Below are positions 8,096-18,032 of a stretch of 42,748 nucleotides of DNA, in pieces. Positions within the stretch are counted from its first letter, which is position 1. Every line of letters begins with the position of its first letter. The notes beneath the pieces were generated by a model that was given only the letters and a program-made list of their open reading frames with translations, was not told the DNA's origin and searched no databases. This DNA is from Myxococcus sp. CA023 (GTDB lineage Bacteria; Myxococcota; Myxococcia; Myxococcales; Myxococcaceae). A program made the position numbers and the translations under genes. The stretch covers positions 1 to 42,748 of the forward strand of contig NZ_JAAEAH010000080.1 in NCBI RefSeq assembly GCF_010998615.1, read 5' to 3'.

Positions 8096-8605
8096 TCAGG
8101 GCTTCGACAGGTACAGCCAGGCCGTCATCGCCAGCAGCAAAGCCACCGCGAGCCGCCGCAGCCACTCCTCGCGGCGACGCTGGGGTGACGCGCGGGCCTC
8201 TCGCTCCGCCGTTTCCAAGCCCGTGGCGACCTGGGAAGCCAGCGTCTGGAGCTCTCGGCACGTCTCCACCACCGGAGCCAGCGCGGCGGGGAACTTCGCG
8301 TCCTGGCGCTCTAGCGCGTCCTCGAGCATCCGTGCCCAGGCGGCTTCCTCGTCCTCACTGGCGGGCTCGCGGGCGGGGGCGCCCCGGTGCTGGGCCAGTG
8401 CGATGGCGGCCCTCAGCAGCAGCACGGAGAAGGCTTGGGCGGGGATGCCGTAGTGCGTCGCGCAGGCTTCTCGCGAGCGGCCCTCCACCAACCGGAGGGT
8501 GAGCATCGCGGAGGGCCGGGGCTCCAACTCGCGCAGGGCGGTGATGAAGGTCGTGGGGACTGCAGGGTGCGAAGGTGACGTCACGGGTGAGCCATCCTCT
8601 CCCAT
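8096..8605 (-). CDS. Tail-anchored protein with a sigma-region-4-like N-terminal helix-turn-helix
   Basis: A 169-residue protein. The C-terminal 20 residues (RRLAVALLLAMTAWLYLSKP) form a single transmembrane helix at the very end, with the rest predicted in the cytoplasm. Residues about 28-70 (LTLRLVEGRSREACATHYGI ... LLRAA) look like the helix-turn-helix of sigma-70 region 4, where a conserved EGRS turn is followed by helices. The middle is acidic and helical. It may be a membrane-tethered regulator, but DNA binding is inferred from a weak resemblance. It is divergent from the SpoIID-like gene, with start codons 51 bp apart, and heads the group with the lipoprotein and secreted protein. Confidence 0.7.
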   Translation of the reverse strand: MGEDGSPVTSPSHPAVPTTFITALRELEPRPSAMLTLRLVEGRSREACATHYGIPAQAFSVLLLRAAIALAQHRGAPAREPASEDEEAAWARMLEDALERQDAKFPAALAPVVETCRELQTLASQVATGLETAEREARASPQRRREEWLRRLAVALLLAMTAWLYLSKP

Positions 8606-8620
8606 CCGCCGGATGTTTTC

Positions 8621-8648
8621 TTGAGGCGAGCACCCACGCCTCTACACT
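8621..8648 (+). promoter_or_regulatory. Candidate promoter of the SpoIID/LytB gene, near-leaderless
   Basis: TTGAGG (8621-8626), a 16-bp spacer and TACACT (8643-8648). Only 8 bp separate the -10 from the ATG at 8657, so transcription would begin at or next to the start codon. No Shine-Dalgarno sequence precedes the ATG, which agrees with leaderless translation. Confidence 0.5.
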
Positions 8649-8656
8649 TCGGGGCC

Positions 8657-9760
8657 ATGTTGCGACCTGTTGCACTCATCCTGCTCCTGCTGGTCCCTTC
8701 GGGCGTGCTCGCCGTGGAGACCCTGCGCATCGCCATCGAGGACGCGGGCAGCGAGGTGCGCATCAGCGGCCGGGGGCTGGCCTCCGGTCCCGACAGCGAG
8801 GAGGCCACATTCGCCCCCATCACCTCGGGACAGGCGAACGTCCGCCGCAAGGGGGGCCGCATCGAGGTCAACGGCACGCCCGTGGAGGGCGACTCCGTCC
8901 GCTTCCGCGCTGGCATGTCGGAGGCCTCGGCCGCGCCTGGTACCGAGCCGCTCAAGGCGGGCGCGGCGCAGGTTCGCGGCGATGTGGTGGTGCGCATGCA
9001 CCGCAGTGGGCTGCAGCTCATCAACGTCATTCCCTTGGAGGACTACCTCGCCGCCGTGCTGGGCAGCGAGATGCCCGTGTCGTTTCCCCCGGAGGCCCTC
9101 AAGGCTCAGGCGGTGGCCGCCCGGACGTATGCGCTCCAGAAGAAGCTGGATGCCTACAGCAACGCGTTCCACCTGGGCAGTAGCGTGCTCCATCAAGTCT
9201 ATGGCGGCGTCAACCGTGAGGACCCTCGCACCAAGGCCGCCGTCGAGGCCACGCGGGGACAGGTGCTCACGTACGAGCTGGCGCCCATCGAGGCGTACTT
9301 CCATGCCTCGTGCGGCGGCCGGACGGAGTCGGGGCTCGATGCCTTGCAGCGCGACCTGCCGTACCTCCAACCCGTCGACTGCCCCTGCGGAAAGCTTCCC
9401 GCCAGCCGGTGGACGGCGACGCTCTCCGACGCGGACATCAAGGCGGCGCTCCGCCACCCGGCCCAGGGGCTCAAGGTGGCAGCTCGCACGCGGACGCGCC
9501 GGGTGACGCGCGTCACCCTGGCGGACGGCGCCTCCATGGACGGCGTGGAGCTGCGCCGCAAGCTTGGCTACACCCGGCTCAAGAGCCTGGACTTCGACGT
9601 GGAACGCACCGAGCGCGGTTACGTGTTCACCGGTCGCGGCTATGGCCACGGGGCGGGCCTGTGTCAGTGGGGCGCCAAGGCGCTCGCCGACAAGGGCCGG
9701 GAGTACCGGGAGATCCTCTCTCATTACTACCCCGGGGCCGAGCTGCAGCAGCTCTACTGA
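8657..9760 (+). CDS. SpoIID/LytB-domain protein (probable lytic transglycosylase)
   Basis: A 367-residue secreted protein. The start at 8657 opens a signal peptide (MLRPVALILLLLVPSG, cleavage near VLAVE). The SpoIID domain covers about residues 115-367: the segment PLEDYLAAVLGSEMP carries the catalytic Glu equivalent (E138), then AQAVAARTYAL, the SCGGRTES block, and the C-terminal GYGHGAGLCQWGA motif (about 328-340). SpoIID cleaves peptidoglycan glycan strands lacking stem peptides during endospore engulfment. Myxobacteria do not form endospores, so here it probably acts in wall remodelling, growth or septation. It precedes queA on the same strand by 61 bp. Confidence 0.88.
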   Translation: MLRPVALILLLLVPSGVLAVETLRIAIEDAGSEVRISGRGLASGPDSEEATFAPITSGQANVRRKGGRIEVNGTPVEGDSVRFRAGMSEASAAPGTEPLKAGAAQVRGDVVVRMHRSGLQLINVIPLEDYLAAVLGSEMPVSFPPEALKAQAVAARTYALQKKLDAYSNAFHLGSSVLHQVYGGVNREDPRTKAAVEATRGQVLTYELAPIEAYFHASCGGRTESGLDALQRDLPYLQPVDCPCGKLPASRWTATLSDADIKAALRHPAQGLKVAARTRTRRVTRVTLADGASMDGVELRRKLGYTRLKSLDFDVERTERGYVFTGRGYGHGAGLCQWGAKALADKGREYREILSHYYPGAELQQLY

Positions 9761-9782
9761 CGCCTCCCGCGTCCGGCGCGCT

Positions 9783-9811
9783 TTCCGCGACGGCGTGGGG
9801 GCTGCTACAAG
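9783..9811 (+). promoter_or_regulatory. Candidate promoter upstream of queA
   Basis: TTCCGC (9783-9788), a 17-bp spacer and TACAAG (9806-9811). The -10 lies 10 bp before the GTG start of queA. The -35 match is poor, so confidence is low. Confidence 0.3.
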
Positions 9812-9821
9812 CGCCACCCCC

Positions 9822-10906
<1,085 letters not shown>

Positions 10907-10910
<4 letters not shown>

Positions 10911-12115
10911 ACGCCATGGGCGAGCAGCAGGAAGCGAAGCAGTCAGGTGGCAAGGGCGACACCCGCGTGGAGCCGGGGATGGTCCGCTTCGAGCTCCTTC
11001 ACGAGGACGCGTCGGGAACGAAGGCCCGCCGGGGGCGTCTGCACACGCCGCACGGCCCCGTGGAGACACCCATCTTCATGCCCGTGGGCACCGTGGGCAG
11101 CGTCAAGGGCGTGGGGCCGGACGACCTGCTCACGCTGGATGCGCAGATCATCCTCGGCAACACCTACCACCTGATGCTGCGCCCCGGCGAAGCGCTGGTG
11201 GGGGAGATGGGCGGCCTTCACCGCTTCGTGTCGTGGAACCGGCCCATGCTCACCGACAGCGGCGGGTTCCAGGTGTTCAGCCTGTCCGGGAAGCGCAAAA
11301 TCACCGAGGAGGGCGCCGCCTTCCAGTCGCACCTGGACGGCGCGCGGCACTTCCTCACGCCCGAGCGCTCCATCGGCATCCAGGAGACGCTGGGCGCCGA
11401 CGTCATCATGGCCTTCGACGAGTGCCCGCCCTCCACCGAGGACAGGGCCTACCTGGAGGCGTCGCTGGCTCGCACCACCCGCTGGCTGCACCGGTGCGTG
11501 AAGGCCTGGAGCCGGGAGCGCTCGTCGCTCTTCGGCATCGTCCAGGGCGGCCTGCACGAGGATTTGCGCAAGCGCCACGCCGAGGAGGTGTGTGCGGTGG
11601 ACCTGCCCGGCTACGCGCTGGGCGGCTACTCCGTGGGCGAGGCTCCGGAGGCCATGCATGACGGCGTGGCCTACTCCGCGCCCTTGCTGCCCCGCGATAA
11701 GCCGCGTTACCTGATGGGCGTGGGCACGCCCGTGGACCTGGTCACCTGCGTGGAGCACGGGGTGGACATGTTCGACTGCGTCCTGCCCACCCGGTGCGCG
11801 CGCAACGGCCTGCTCTTCACCTCGGAGGGCAAGGTCGTCATCCGGAACGCGGCCTACGCCAGGGACAACCGGCCGGTGGACCCTGCGTGCTCCTGCTACA
11901 CCTGCCGCAATTTCAGCAGGGCCTACCTCCGGCACCTCTTCGCCGCCCAGGAACTGTTGGCCATGCGGCTCAACACGATTCACAACCTCCACTACTTCCT
12001 GGGACTGATGGCAGAAGTCCGGCGCGCGGTGGCAGAGGACCGGTTCGCCACTTTTGCCCGGGAATTCCGTGCCCGTGCCAAGGCGCAGGAGGCCGAACGG
12101 ACCCGCGGTCGCTGA
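10907..12115 (+). CDS. tgt: Queuine/preQ1 tRNA-guanine transglycosylase (Tgt)
   Basis: A 402-residue Tgt (E. coli 375). Recognisable blocks are ETPIFMPVGT, the DSGGFQVFS substrate-binding motif, GIVQGG, and MFDCVLPTRCARNG, which contains the nucleophilic Asp. The zinc site CSCYTC followed by a His is near residue 330. It exchanges guanine 34 of GUN-anticodon tRNAs for preQ1. Three starts are possible: GTG 10907 (overlapping queA by 4 nt), ATG 10916, or ATG 10979, which matches the E. coli N-terminus best. The first 24 residues are not conserved. It sits with queA and upstream of the Sec genes, an order shared by many bacteria. Confidence 0.95.
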
Positions 12116-12257
12116 CCGGGCGGATGGATTGCCCGGCTTCCCGCGTTCACTTGCTCACATGGGCCCCCCTTGCTAAGAGGGCCCCCTTTCGGATGGGTTC
12201 CTCGGACACACTGGGGGGCCTTCCATCCCAAGCTTTCCTCAACCGACGAGGCAGTGT

Positions 12258-12614
12258 GTGGCTGAGAGCTTTCTGATTCTGGCGCAGGCCGGTGGCGGCA
12301 ATCCCCTGGGCACCCTGGGCTTCCTGGTCATCCTGGTGGGCATCATGTACTTCGTGATGATCCGCCCGCAGCAGAAGCAGTTGAAGGAGCACCGTGCGCT
12401 CCTCTCCGCGCTGAAGAAGGGTGATGAGGTCGTCACTTCCGGGGGCATCCTCGGGAAGATCCACCTCGTGGATGAGCGCACCGTGACGTTGGAGGTCTCC
12501 AGCGGCGTGCGCATCCGCGTGCTCAAGACGGCCATCAGCGCCAAGGGCGCGGTGGCGGAAGGCACGCCCGCGGCCACCGCGACGGCGGCCAGCGAGAAGA
12601 AGGAGGAGAAGTAA
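12258..12614 (+). CDS. yajC: Preprotein translocase accessory subunit YajC
   Basis: A 118-residue YajC. One transmembrane helix (about residues 18-37, LGTLGFLVILVGIMYF) is followed by the conserved IRPQQKQ turn and the KGDEVVTSGGILGKI block. It then ends in an Ala/Lys/Glu-rich tail. YajC binds SecD-SecF next to the SecYEG channel in the inner membrane. The start is GTG at 12258. It lies 142 bp downstream of tgt, and its TAA stop shares a base with the secD ATG. Confidence 0.94.
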   Translation: MAESFLILAQAGGGNPLGTLGFLVILVGIMYFVMIRPQQKQLKEHRALLSALKKGDEVVTSGGILGKIHLVDERTVTLEVSSGVRIRVLKTAISAKGAVAEGTPAATATAASEKKEEK

Positions 12615-14386
12615 TGGACCGCGGCTGGTGGTGGAAGGTCGGACTCATCGTCGCGGTGACGCTGGGCTGCATCTGGTTCCTCATCCCGACGTACTACTCG
12701 CTCATCGTTCTCGACCGGGACCAGCGCAACAACCTGGCCGTGCTCGAGGAGCGGATGCCCAGTTGGGCGCCTCCCGCGAAGTACCGCCTGAACCTGGGGC
12801 TGGACCTCCAGGGCGGCATCCACATGGTCATGCGTGTGGACACCAAGACGGCGCTCCAGAAGCGGACCGAGCGCCGCGCGCAGCAGATTGTCAATTACGT
12901 CAATGACAAGAAGCTGGGCGAGGTGGCGGCGGACACGGACCCGGAGAAGCTCGAGGTCACGCTGACGGCCAAGGACCCGGCGACGATGGACGCCATCCAG
13001 AAGGAGGTCCTGGCCACCTTCACCGACTTCAAGGAAGTCAGCCGCAGCGGCGCCTCGCTGGTGCTGGTGCAGGACGAGAGCCAGGCCAACGTCTTCCGGA
13101 CGGAAGCGGTGGACCAGGCGATGCTCGTCATCCGCCGCCGCATCGACAAGTGGGGCGTGGCGGAAGTGGACGTGCGCAAGCTGGGCGCCGACTCCATCCA
13201 GATTTCGCTGCCGGGCCGCAGCAATGCGGAGCAGGCGAAGGAGCTGGTGGGTACCACCGCGCAGCTCGAGTTCCGGATGGTGGATGACTCCAACCCGCAG
13301 TTCTTCGCGCAGCTCCTCCAGGCTTCTCCGCCGCCGGAAGGCAGCGAGATCACCCTGACGACGGAGGGCGGCTTCCCGCAGCTCCAGGCCCCCACGCGCG
13401 AGGCCATCACTGAGTACACGAAGGACAAGGTGCCGGAGAACCGGGTGGTGCTCACCGAGTGCATCGCCAACCCGGTGAAGAAGAACGAGTGCACCTCGTA
13501 CCGCTCCTACCTGCTGGACAAGAATGTGCCGCTGACCGGCGAGAGCCTGGCGAGCGCGGACGCGAACATCAGCCAGCTCAACGAGCCGGAGGTGAACATC
13601 TCCTTCGACCCCGCGGGCGCGCGTGAGTTCGAGCGGCTCACAGAGGCTGGGGTCGGCCGCCGCATGGCCATCGTGCTGGACGAGAACGTCCAGACGGCGC
13701 CGAACATCAACGAGAAGATCAGCGGCGGCTCGGCTCGCATCACCATGGGCCGCATGGGTGGCCGCACCTTCGAGGAGTGGCTGGGCGAGGCCCAGACGCT
13801 GGCGCTGGTGCTGAAGGCCGGCGCGCTGCCTGCCCCGGTGACGGTGGGCGAGATTCGTCAGGTGGGCGCCAGCCTGGGTGATGAACTCATCCGGAAGGGT
13901 GGCATGGCGGCGGTGCTGGGCCTGGGCCTGGTCATCCTCTTCATGGCCGTCTACTACAGGGCCTCCGGCCTCATCGCGGACATCGCGCTGTTGCTCAACG
14001 GCCTGCTCATCCTGGCGGGACTGGCCTTCTTCAACGCCACGCTGACGCTGCCGGGCATCGCCGGCTTCGTGCTGACGCTGGGAGTGGCGGTGGATGCCAA
14101 CGTGCTCATCAACGAGCGCATCCGCGAGGAGCTGGGGAACGGCAAGACGGCCCGCGCGGCGGTGGACCAGGGCTACGACCGGGCCTTCTGGACCATCTTC
14201 GACTCGCACGTGACGGCGCTCATCTCCGCCTTCATCCTGTTCTTCACGGGAACCGGACCGGTGCGAGGCTTCGCCACCACGCTCATCATCGGCCTGCTGG
14301 CGTCGCTGTTCACGTCCATCACGGTGACGCGAGTCATCATGACCTACTTCGTCCACGGTCGTAACGCGAAGGTCGTCTCCGTCTGA
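12614..14386 (+). CDS. secD: Protein translocase subunit SecD
   Basis: A 590-residue SecD, slightly shorter than E. coli (615). It has an N-terminal transmembrane helix (about 8-28), then the diagnostic LGLDLQGGIHMVM motif. A large periplasmic P1 domain and five C-terminal helices follow, containing AVDANVLINERIREE and the GFATTLIIGLLASLFTSI segment. SecD-SecF uses the proton gradient to pull translocating proteins into the periplasm. A strong AGGAGGAG ribosome binding site precedes the ATG, which overlaps the yajC stop by one base. Confidence 0.96.
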   Translation: MDRGWWWKVGLIVAVTLGCIWFLIPTYYSLIVLDRDQRNNLAVLEERMPSWAPPAKYRLNLGLDLQGGIHMVMRVDTKTALQKRTERRAQQIVNYVNDKKLGEVAADTDPEKLEVTLTAKDPATMDAIQKEVLATFTDFKEVSRSGASLVLVQDESQANVFRTEAVDQAMLVIRRRIDKWGVAEVDVRKLGADSIQISLPGRSNAEQAKELVGTTAQLEFRMVDDSNPQFFAQLLQASPPPEGSEITLTTEGGFPQLQAPTREAITEYTKDKVPENRVVLTECIANPVKKNECTSYRSYLLDKNVPLTGESLASADANISQLNEPEVNISFDPAGAREFERLTEAGVGRRMAIVLDENVQTAPNINEKISGGSARITMGRMGGRTFEEWLGEAQTLALVLKAGALPAPVTVGEIRQVGASLGDELIRKGGMAAVLGLGLVILFMAVYYRASGLIADIALLLNGLLILAGLAFFNATLTLPGIAGFVLTLGVAVDANVLINERIREELGNGKTARAAVDQGYDRAFWTIFDSHVTALISAFILFFTGTGPVRGFATTLIIGLLASLFTSITVTRVIMTYFVHGRNAKVVSV

Positions 14387-14409
14387 CCGGCCGGAGTCCG
14401 GGAACCGTC

Positions 14410-15588
14410 ATGCAGATTTTCAAGAACAAGACGAACATCGACTTCATCAGCAAGCGCAAGCCCGCGCTGTTTCTCTCCACGTTGCTGAACCTGGCGATCA
14501 TCGTCGGCATCGCCGCCTTCGGCTTCAACTTCGGCGTGGACTTCGCGGGTGGCACGGTGGTGGAGGTGAAGTTCGACCACCCCATCACCGCCGAGGAGGT
14601 CCGTGAGCGCGCGGACAAGGGTGGCCTGCCGGACGTCAGCGTGCAGAACATCGGCGCGGCGGAGGAGAACACCTTCCTGCTCCGCATGGGCGGTGTCACG
14701 CAGCTCAACGAGGAGAGCGGTGCCAAGGGCAAGGAGGCCCTGGAGGCGCTGGGGGGCGTGCGCAACGTCTACTCGGACCTGCCCAACGGCATCATCCGCT
14801 TCCGCGCGGCACAGCCCATGGACTCCGACGCCGTCAAGAAGGCGGTGGAGTCGGCGGGCATCGGCGTGCAGGAAGTGCGTGACCTGGGCGAGGCCCAGGG
14901 CGGCACGGGCTACGACTACCAGGTGGTGGCCAGCGGAATGGCGGACCGCGTGTTCGCCGCGCTCAACGCCGGGCTGGAGAAGCCGGACTTCGAGCAGCGC
15001 CGCGTGGACTACGTCGGTCCGCAGGTGGGCAAGCAGCTGCGCAACCGCGGCATCATGGCGCTGCTGTACTCGATGGTCGCCATCCTCATCTACGTGGCGT
15101 TCCGGTTCGACTTCAAGTTCGGTCCGGGCGCGCTCTTGTCCATGGTCCACGACGTCATCATGGTGGCGGGCTACTACCTGGTGAGCCGGCGCGAGTTCAA
15201 CCTGACGGCCATCGCGGCACTGCTGACGGTGGTTGGCTACTCCGTCAACGACACCATCGTCATCTACGACCGCATCCGCGAGGACATGGCCAAGTTCAAG
15301 GGCAAGCCCTTCGCGGAGGTCATCAACATCGCCATCAACGACACGCTGGGCCGCACCATCCTCACGTCCGGCACCACGGCGCTGTCGCTCATCGGTCTGC
15401 TCATCTTCGGCGTGGGTGAAATCTTCGACTTCGCCATGGCGATGCTGGTCGGCATCGTGGTCGGTGTGTACTCGACCATCTACATCGCCAGCCCCCTGAC
15501 CATCTGGCTGGACGAGCGCGCCGCGGCGAAGGAAGCCCGTCAGCGCGCCAGCGGCAACGTCGACCACCAGCAGCCGAACGCTGCGTGA
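14410..15588 (+). CDS. secF: Protein translocase subunit SecF
   Basis: A 392-residue SecF, longer than E. coli (323). It has one N-terminal helix (about 17-37), the FGVDFAGGTVVEV motif and a periplasmic domain. Five C-terminal helices include VGYSVNDTIVIYDRIRE, the SecF signature, and LIFGVGEIFDFA. The extra length lies mostly in the periplasmic region between about residues 75 and 190. It follows secD by 23 bp with a GGAG ribosome binding site and ends the operon. It forms a complex with SecD and YajC. Confidence 0.96.
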   Translation: MQIFKNKTNIDFISKRKPALFLSTLLNLAIIVGIAAFGFNFGVDFAGGTVVEVKFDHPITAEEVRERADKGGLPDVSVQNIGAAEENTFLLRMGGVTQLNEESGAKGKEALEALGGVRNVYSDLPNGIIRFRAAQPMDSDAVKKAVESAGIGVQEVRDLGEAQGGTGYDYQVVASGMADRVFAALNAGLEKPDFEQRRVDYVGPQVGKQLRNRGIMALLYSMVAILIYVAFRFDFKFGPGALLSMVHDVIMVAGYYLVSRREFNLTAIAALLTVVGYSVNDTIVIYDRIREDMAKFKGKPFAEVINIAINDTLGRTILTSGTTALSLIGLLIFGVGEIFDFAMAMLVGIVVGVYSTIYIASPLTIWLDERAAAKEARQRASGNVDHQQPNAA

Positions 15589-15601
15589 GCCACCCGCACC
15601 C

Positions 15602-15630
15602 GAGGCCTTCCTTCCGATGAGGAAGGCCTC
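15602..15630 (+). terminator. Hairpin after secF
   Basis: A perfect 10-bp stem (15602-15611 with 15621-15630) with a 9-nt loop, 13 bp after the secF stop. No T-run follows. Confidence 0.55.
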
Positions 15631-15647
15631 ATGCGATGGACACCGAC

Positions 15648-15680
15648 AGGGCCCTCTTCCTTCACGGGAAGCAGGGCCCT
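15648..15680. terminator. Second hairpin between secF and the OMP remnant
   Basis: The arms AGGGCCCT.CTTCC and GGAAG.AGGGCCCT pair over about 13 bp with a one-base interruption. It lies just beyond the stop of the minus-strand OMP remnant and may have been its terminator. Confidence 0.45.
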
Positions 15681-15699
15681 GGGTGTTTCAGGGGGCCTG

Positions 15700-15840
15700 T
15701 CAGAAGCGCGCGCCCAGCGTGAGCGAGGCGTCCAGCAGGCGGCTGTCGGTGAGGCCGTTGCGTGAGCCCTCGTAGCCCACTTCGAAGCCGAGGAAGGTGG
15801 TGGGTTTGAACCTGCTCACCGGCGACCGACCGTGCGTGAA
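15700..15840 (-). pseudogene. C-terminal remnant of an outer-membrane beta-barrel protein
   Basis: Minus-strand codons 15840 to 15703 translate to 46 residues, followed by TGA (15700-15702). The last part reads TTFLGFEVGYEGSRNGL, then DASLTLGARF. The alternating pattern and terminal Phe are the C-terminal strand signature recognised by the BAM complex. An in-frame TGA at 15841-15843 closes it upstream and there is no start codon or signal peptide. It looks like the tail end of a deleted OMP gene. The remaining region up to recJ (15844-16002) shows no gene. Confidence 0.6.
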
Positions 15841-16002
15841 TCAGCGAGCCACCAGACGCGCGTCCGCCTGAACGCCCGTGCAGGAGGGGAAGTGTCGGGC
15901 TCAAGGTTGGACTGTCCTGGTCAGACGTCTGAGGTACTGTCGCTTTCGTAGCCAATTCATCCCGCCAACTCCCCTCGGAGAAGGCGAGGAGGAGTGTCGA
16001 GC

Positions 16003-17715
16003 GTGCGGTGGTTGCTTCCAGATGTAGTCGAGCAGGAAGTGGCGTCCCTCGCGGGGGAGTTGTCACTGCACCCGCTCGCGGCGAAGGTGCTCCTGCACCG
16101 TGGCTACCGCACCCCCGAGTCCGCGTCGGCGTTCCTGTCGGACCGGTTGGCGGACCTGCCGGACCCGTTCCGCATGAAGGGGATGCCGGGGGCGGTGGAC
16201 CGCATCATCCGGGCGATTCGTTCGCGGGAGAAGGTGACGCTCTACGGTGACTACGACGTGGACGGCGTCTGCTCCACGTCGCTGCTGTACCTCTTCATGA
16301 AGGAGCTGGGCGCGCCGCCCGCGACGTACATCCCCCACCGGCTGGACGAAGGCTACGGCCTCAACGTCGGCGCGGTGGAGCGCATCGCCGCGGAGGGCAC
16401 GCGGGTGCTGGTGACGCTGGACTGCGGCATCACCTCGGTGGCGGAAATCACCCGCGCCAAGGAGCTGGGCCTGGACGTGCTGGTGGTGGACCACCACACC
16501 GTGCCGCCCACGCTGCCGCCCGCGGTGGCGGTGCTCAACCCGCACCAGCCTGGCTGCGAGTACCCGACGAAGGCGCTGTGCGCCGCGGGCGTGGCCTTCA
16601 ACTTCTGCATGGGCATCCGCAAGCGCCTGCGCGACGAGGGCTTCTTCGCCACCCGGAAGGAGCCCAACCTCCGGTCCATGATGGACCTGGTGGCGCTGGC
16701 CACGGTGGCGGACGTGGTGCCGCTCACCGGCGCCAACCGCATCCTGGTGACGCATGGCCTCCAGGAGCTGAGCGCGGGTCGCCGGCCGGGCGTGCGGGCC
16801 TTGAAGGAAGTGGCGGGCATGGACCCGGACGCCTCCGTCACCGCGGGACAGGTGGGTTTCCGCCTGGGGCCTCGCATCAACGCGGCGGGCCGGCTGCATG
16901 ACGCCTCGCTGGGACTTCAGCTGCTGTGCTCGGAGTCACCGGAGACGGCGCGCTCACTGGCCGCGGTGTTGGATCGCGCCAACGCGGAGCGCCAGGGCAT
17001 CGAGAGCAGCATCCTTACGCAGGCGCTGGCCCAGGCGGAGTCGCTGAAGGACGCGCGCGGCCTGGTGCTGTTCGACGAAGGCTGGCACCCGGGCGTCATC
17101 GGCATCGTCGCCTCGCGCGTGGTGGAGCGCTTCTACCGGCCCACCGTCATGGTGGGGGTGAAGGACGGCGTGGGGAAGGGCTCGGCGCGCAGCATCGAGG
17201 CCTTCCACCTCCATGACGCGCTCAGTGGCTGCGCGGAGATGCTGACGCGCTTCGGCGGCCACAAGCACGCCGCGGGGCTCACCATCGACGCGGAGCGGCT
17301 GCCCGCCTTCCGGGAGGCCTTTGAGAAGATTGCCTACCAGCGCCTCACGCCGGAGGACCTCATCCCCCGGTGCCGCGTGGACGCGGTGGTGAATCCCAAC
17401 GAGCTGGACGCTCACGCCGTCGAGTCGCTCCAGCGGCTGGGCCCCTTCGGGCAGGGCAATCCGGAGCCCGTGCTGGTGCTGCGCCGGCAAGTGGCTCGCC
17501 CGCGCGTGCTGCAGCCGAAGTCAGGCACCGGCAGCGGCCATCTCAAGCTGGCCCTGGCGGACGCACCGGAGCTGGACGCCATCGGCTTCAACATGGCGGA
17601 CCGGGCCACGCTGGTGGATGGCCCGGTGGACCTGGCTTTTCAGGCCGGCTTCGACACGTTCCGAGGCCAGCGCAAGCTGTCCCTGCGGCTCAAGGACCTG
17701 CGCGTGGCCGCCTAG
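16003..17715 (+). CDS. recJ: Single-stranded-DNA-specific exonuclease RecJ
   Basis: A 570-residue RecJ with all DHH-family motifs: YGDYDVDGVCS (metal ligands), LDCGI, VVDHHTVP (the DHH motif), GPRINAAGRLHDAS, and GGHKHAAG of the DHHA1 domain, followed by the OB-fold region near FGQGNPEPV. RecJ degrades single-stranded DNA 5' to 3' in recombination and mismatch/base-excision repair. An AGGAGG ribosome binding site at 15987-15992 sits 10 nt from the GTG at 16003 but only 1 nt from an in-frame GTG at 15994, so 16003 is preferred. It converges on the YHS gene with 12 bp between stops. Confidence 0.95.
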   Translation: MRWLLPDVVEQEVASLAGELSLHPLAAKVLLHRGYRTPESASAFLSDRLADLPDPFRMKGMPGAVDRIIRAIRSREKVTLYGDYDVDGVCSTSLLYLFMKELGAPPATYIPHRLDEGYGLNVGAVERIAAEGTRVLVTLDCGITSVAEITRAKELGLDVLVVDHHTVPPTLPPAVAVLNPHQPGCEYPTKALCAAGVAFNFCMGIRKRLRDEGFFATRKEPNLRSMMDLVALATVADVVPLTGANRILVTHGLQELSAGRRPGVRALKEVAGMDPDASVTAGQVGFRLGPRINAAGRLHDASLGLQLLCSESPETARSLAAVLDRANAERQGIESSILTQALAQAESLKDARGLVLFDEGWHPGVIGIVASRVVERFYRPTVMVGVKDGVGKGSARSIEAFHLHDALSGCAEMLTRFGGHKHAAGLTIDAERLPAFREAFEKIAYQRLTPEDLIPRCRVDAVVNPNELDAHAVESLQRLGPFGQGNPEPVLVLRRQVARPRVLQPKSGTGSGHLKLALADAPELDAIGFNMADRATLVDGPVDLAFQAGFDTFRGQRKLSLRLKDLRVAA

Positions 17716-17727
17716 CGGCCGTGGCGC

Positions 17728-17955
17728 TCAGGCAATGCCCCAGCGGACGCGGCCCGGCGTCATCAGCGCGCCGACGCGGGCCAGTTCGTTGAAGCGGAAG
17801 CGCTCCGCCTGCCTTTCGAAGGCGTGGCGGCACCGCTCCGAGCAGAAGAAGTAACGGCGCTTCTTGTACTCGGCGGTGGGACGGCCCTCGGGTGTGTCCA
17901 AGGTCTTCCCACATACGGGGTCCAAGTGCTGTCCTTGTCCCTGCGCGTTCTTCAT
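17728..17955 (-). CDS. Small YHS-domain metal-binding protein
   Basis: A 75-residue protein. The start at 17955 is supported by a GGGAGGCGAG ribosome binding site. The YHS domain (about residues 10-55) reads DPVCGKTLDTPEG, then YFFCSERCRHAFE, with three cysteines positioned as in YHS/TRASH metal-binding modules. The domain is found in copper ATPases, metal chaperones and monooxygenases. The C-terminal 20 residues are unrelated. As a stand-alone protein it probably binds or delivers a transition metal; the metal is unknown. An inverted repeat lies about 80 bp upstream. Confidence 0.82.
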   Translation of the reverse strand: MKNAQGQGQHLDPVCGKTLDTPEGRPTAEYKKRRYFFCSERCRHAFERQAERFRFNELARVGALMTPGRVRWGIA

Positions 17956-18032
17956 CGCTCGCCTCCCAGCCCCCAGGGGAACCCAGGTTCCCGTCCCGGT
18001 GGAAATAGGAGCACACGGCGTGCCAGTCCCAA

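Noticed and set aside
12116..12257. GGGCCC-rich inverted repeats upstream of yajC
   Set aside because: The runs of G and C pair in several ways because GGGCCC is self-complementary; no single stable terminator or riboswitch can be supported.
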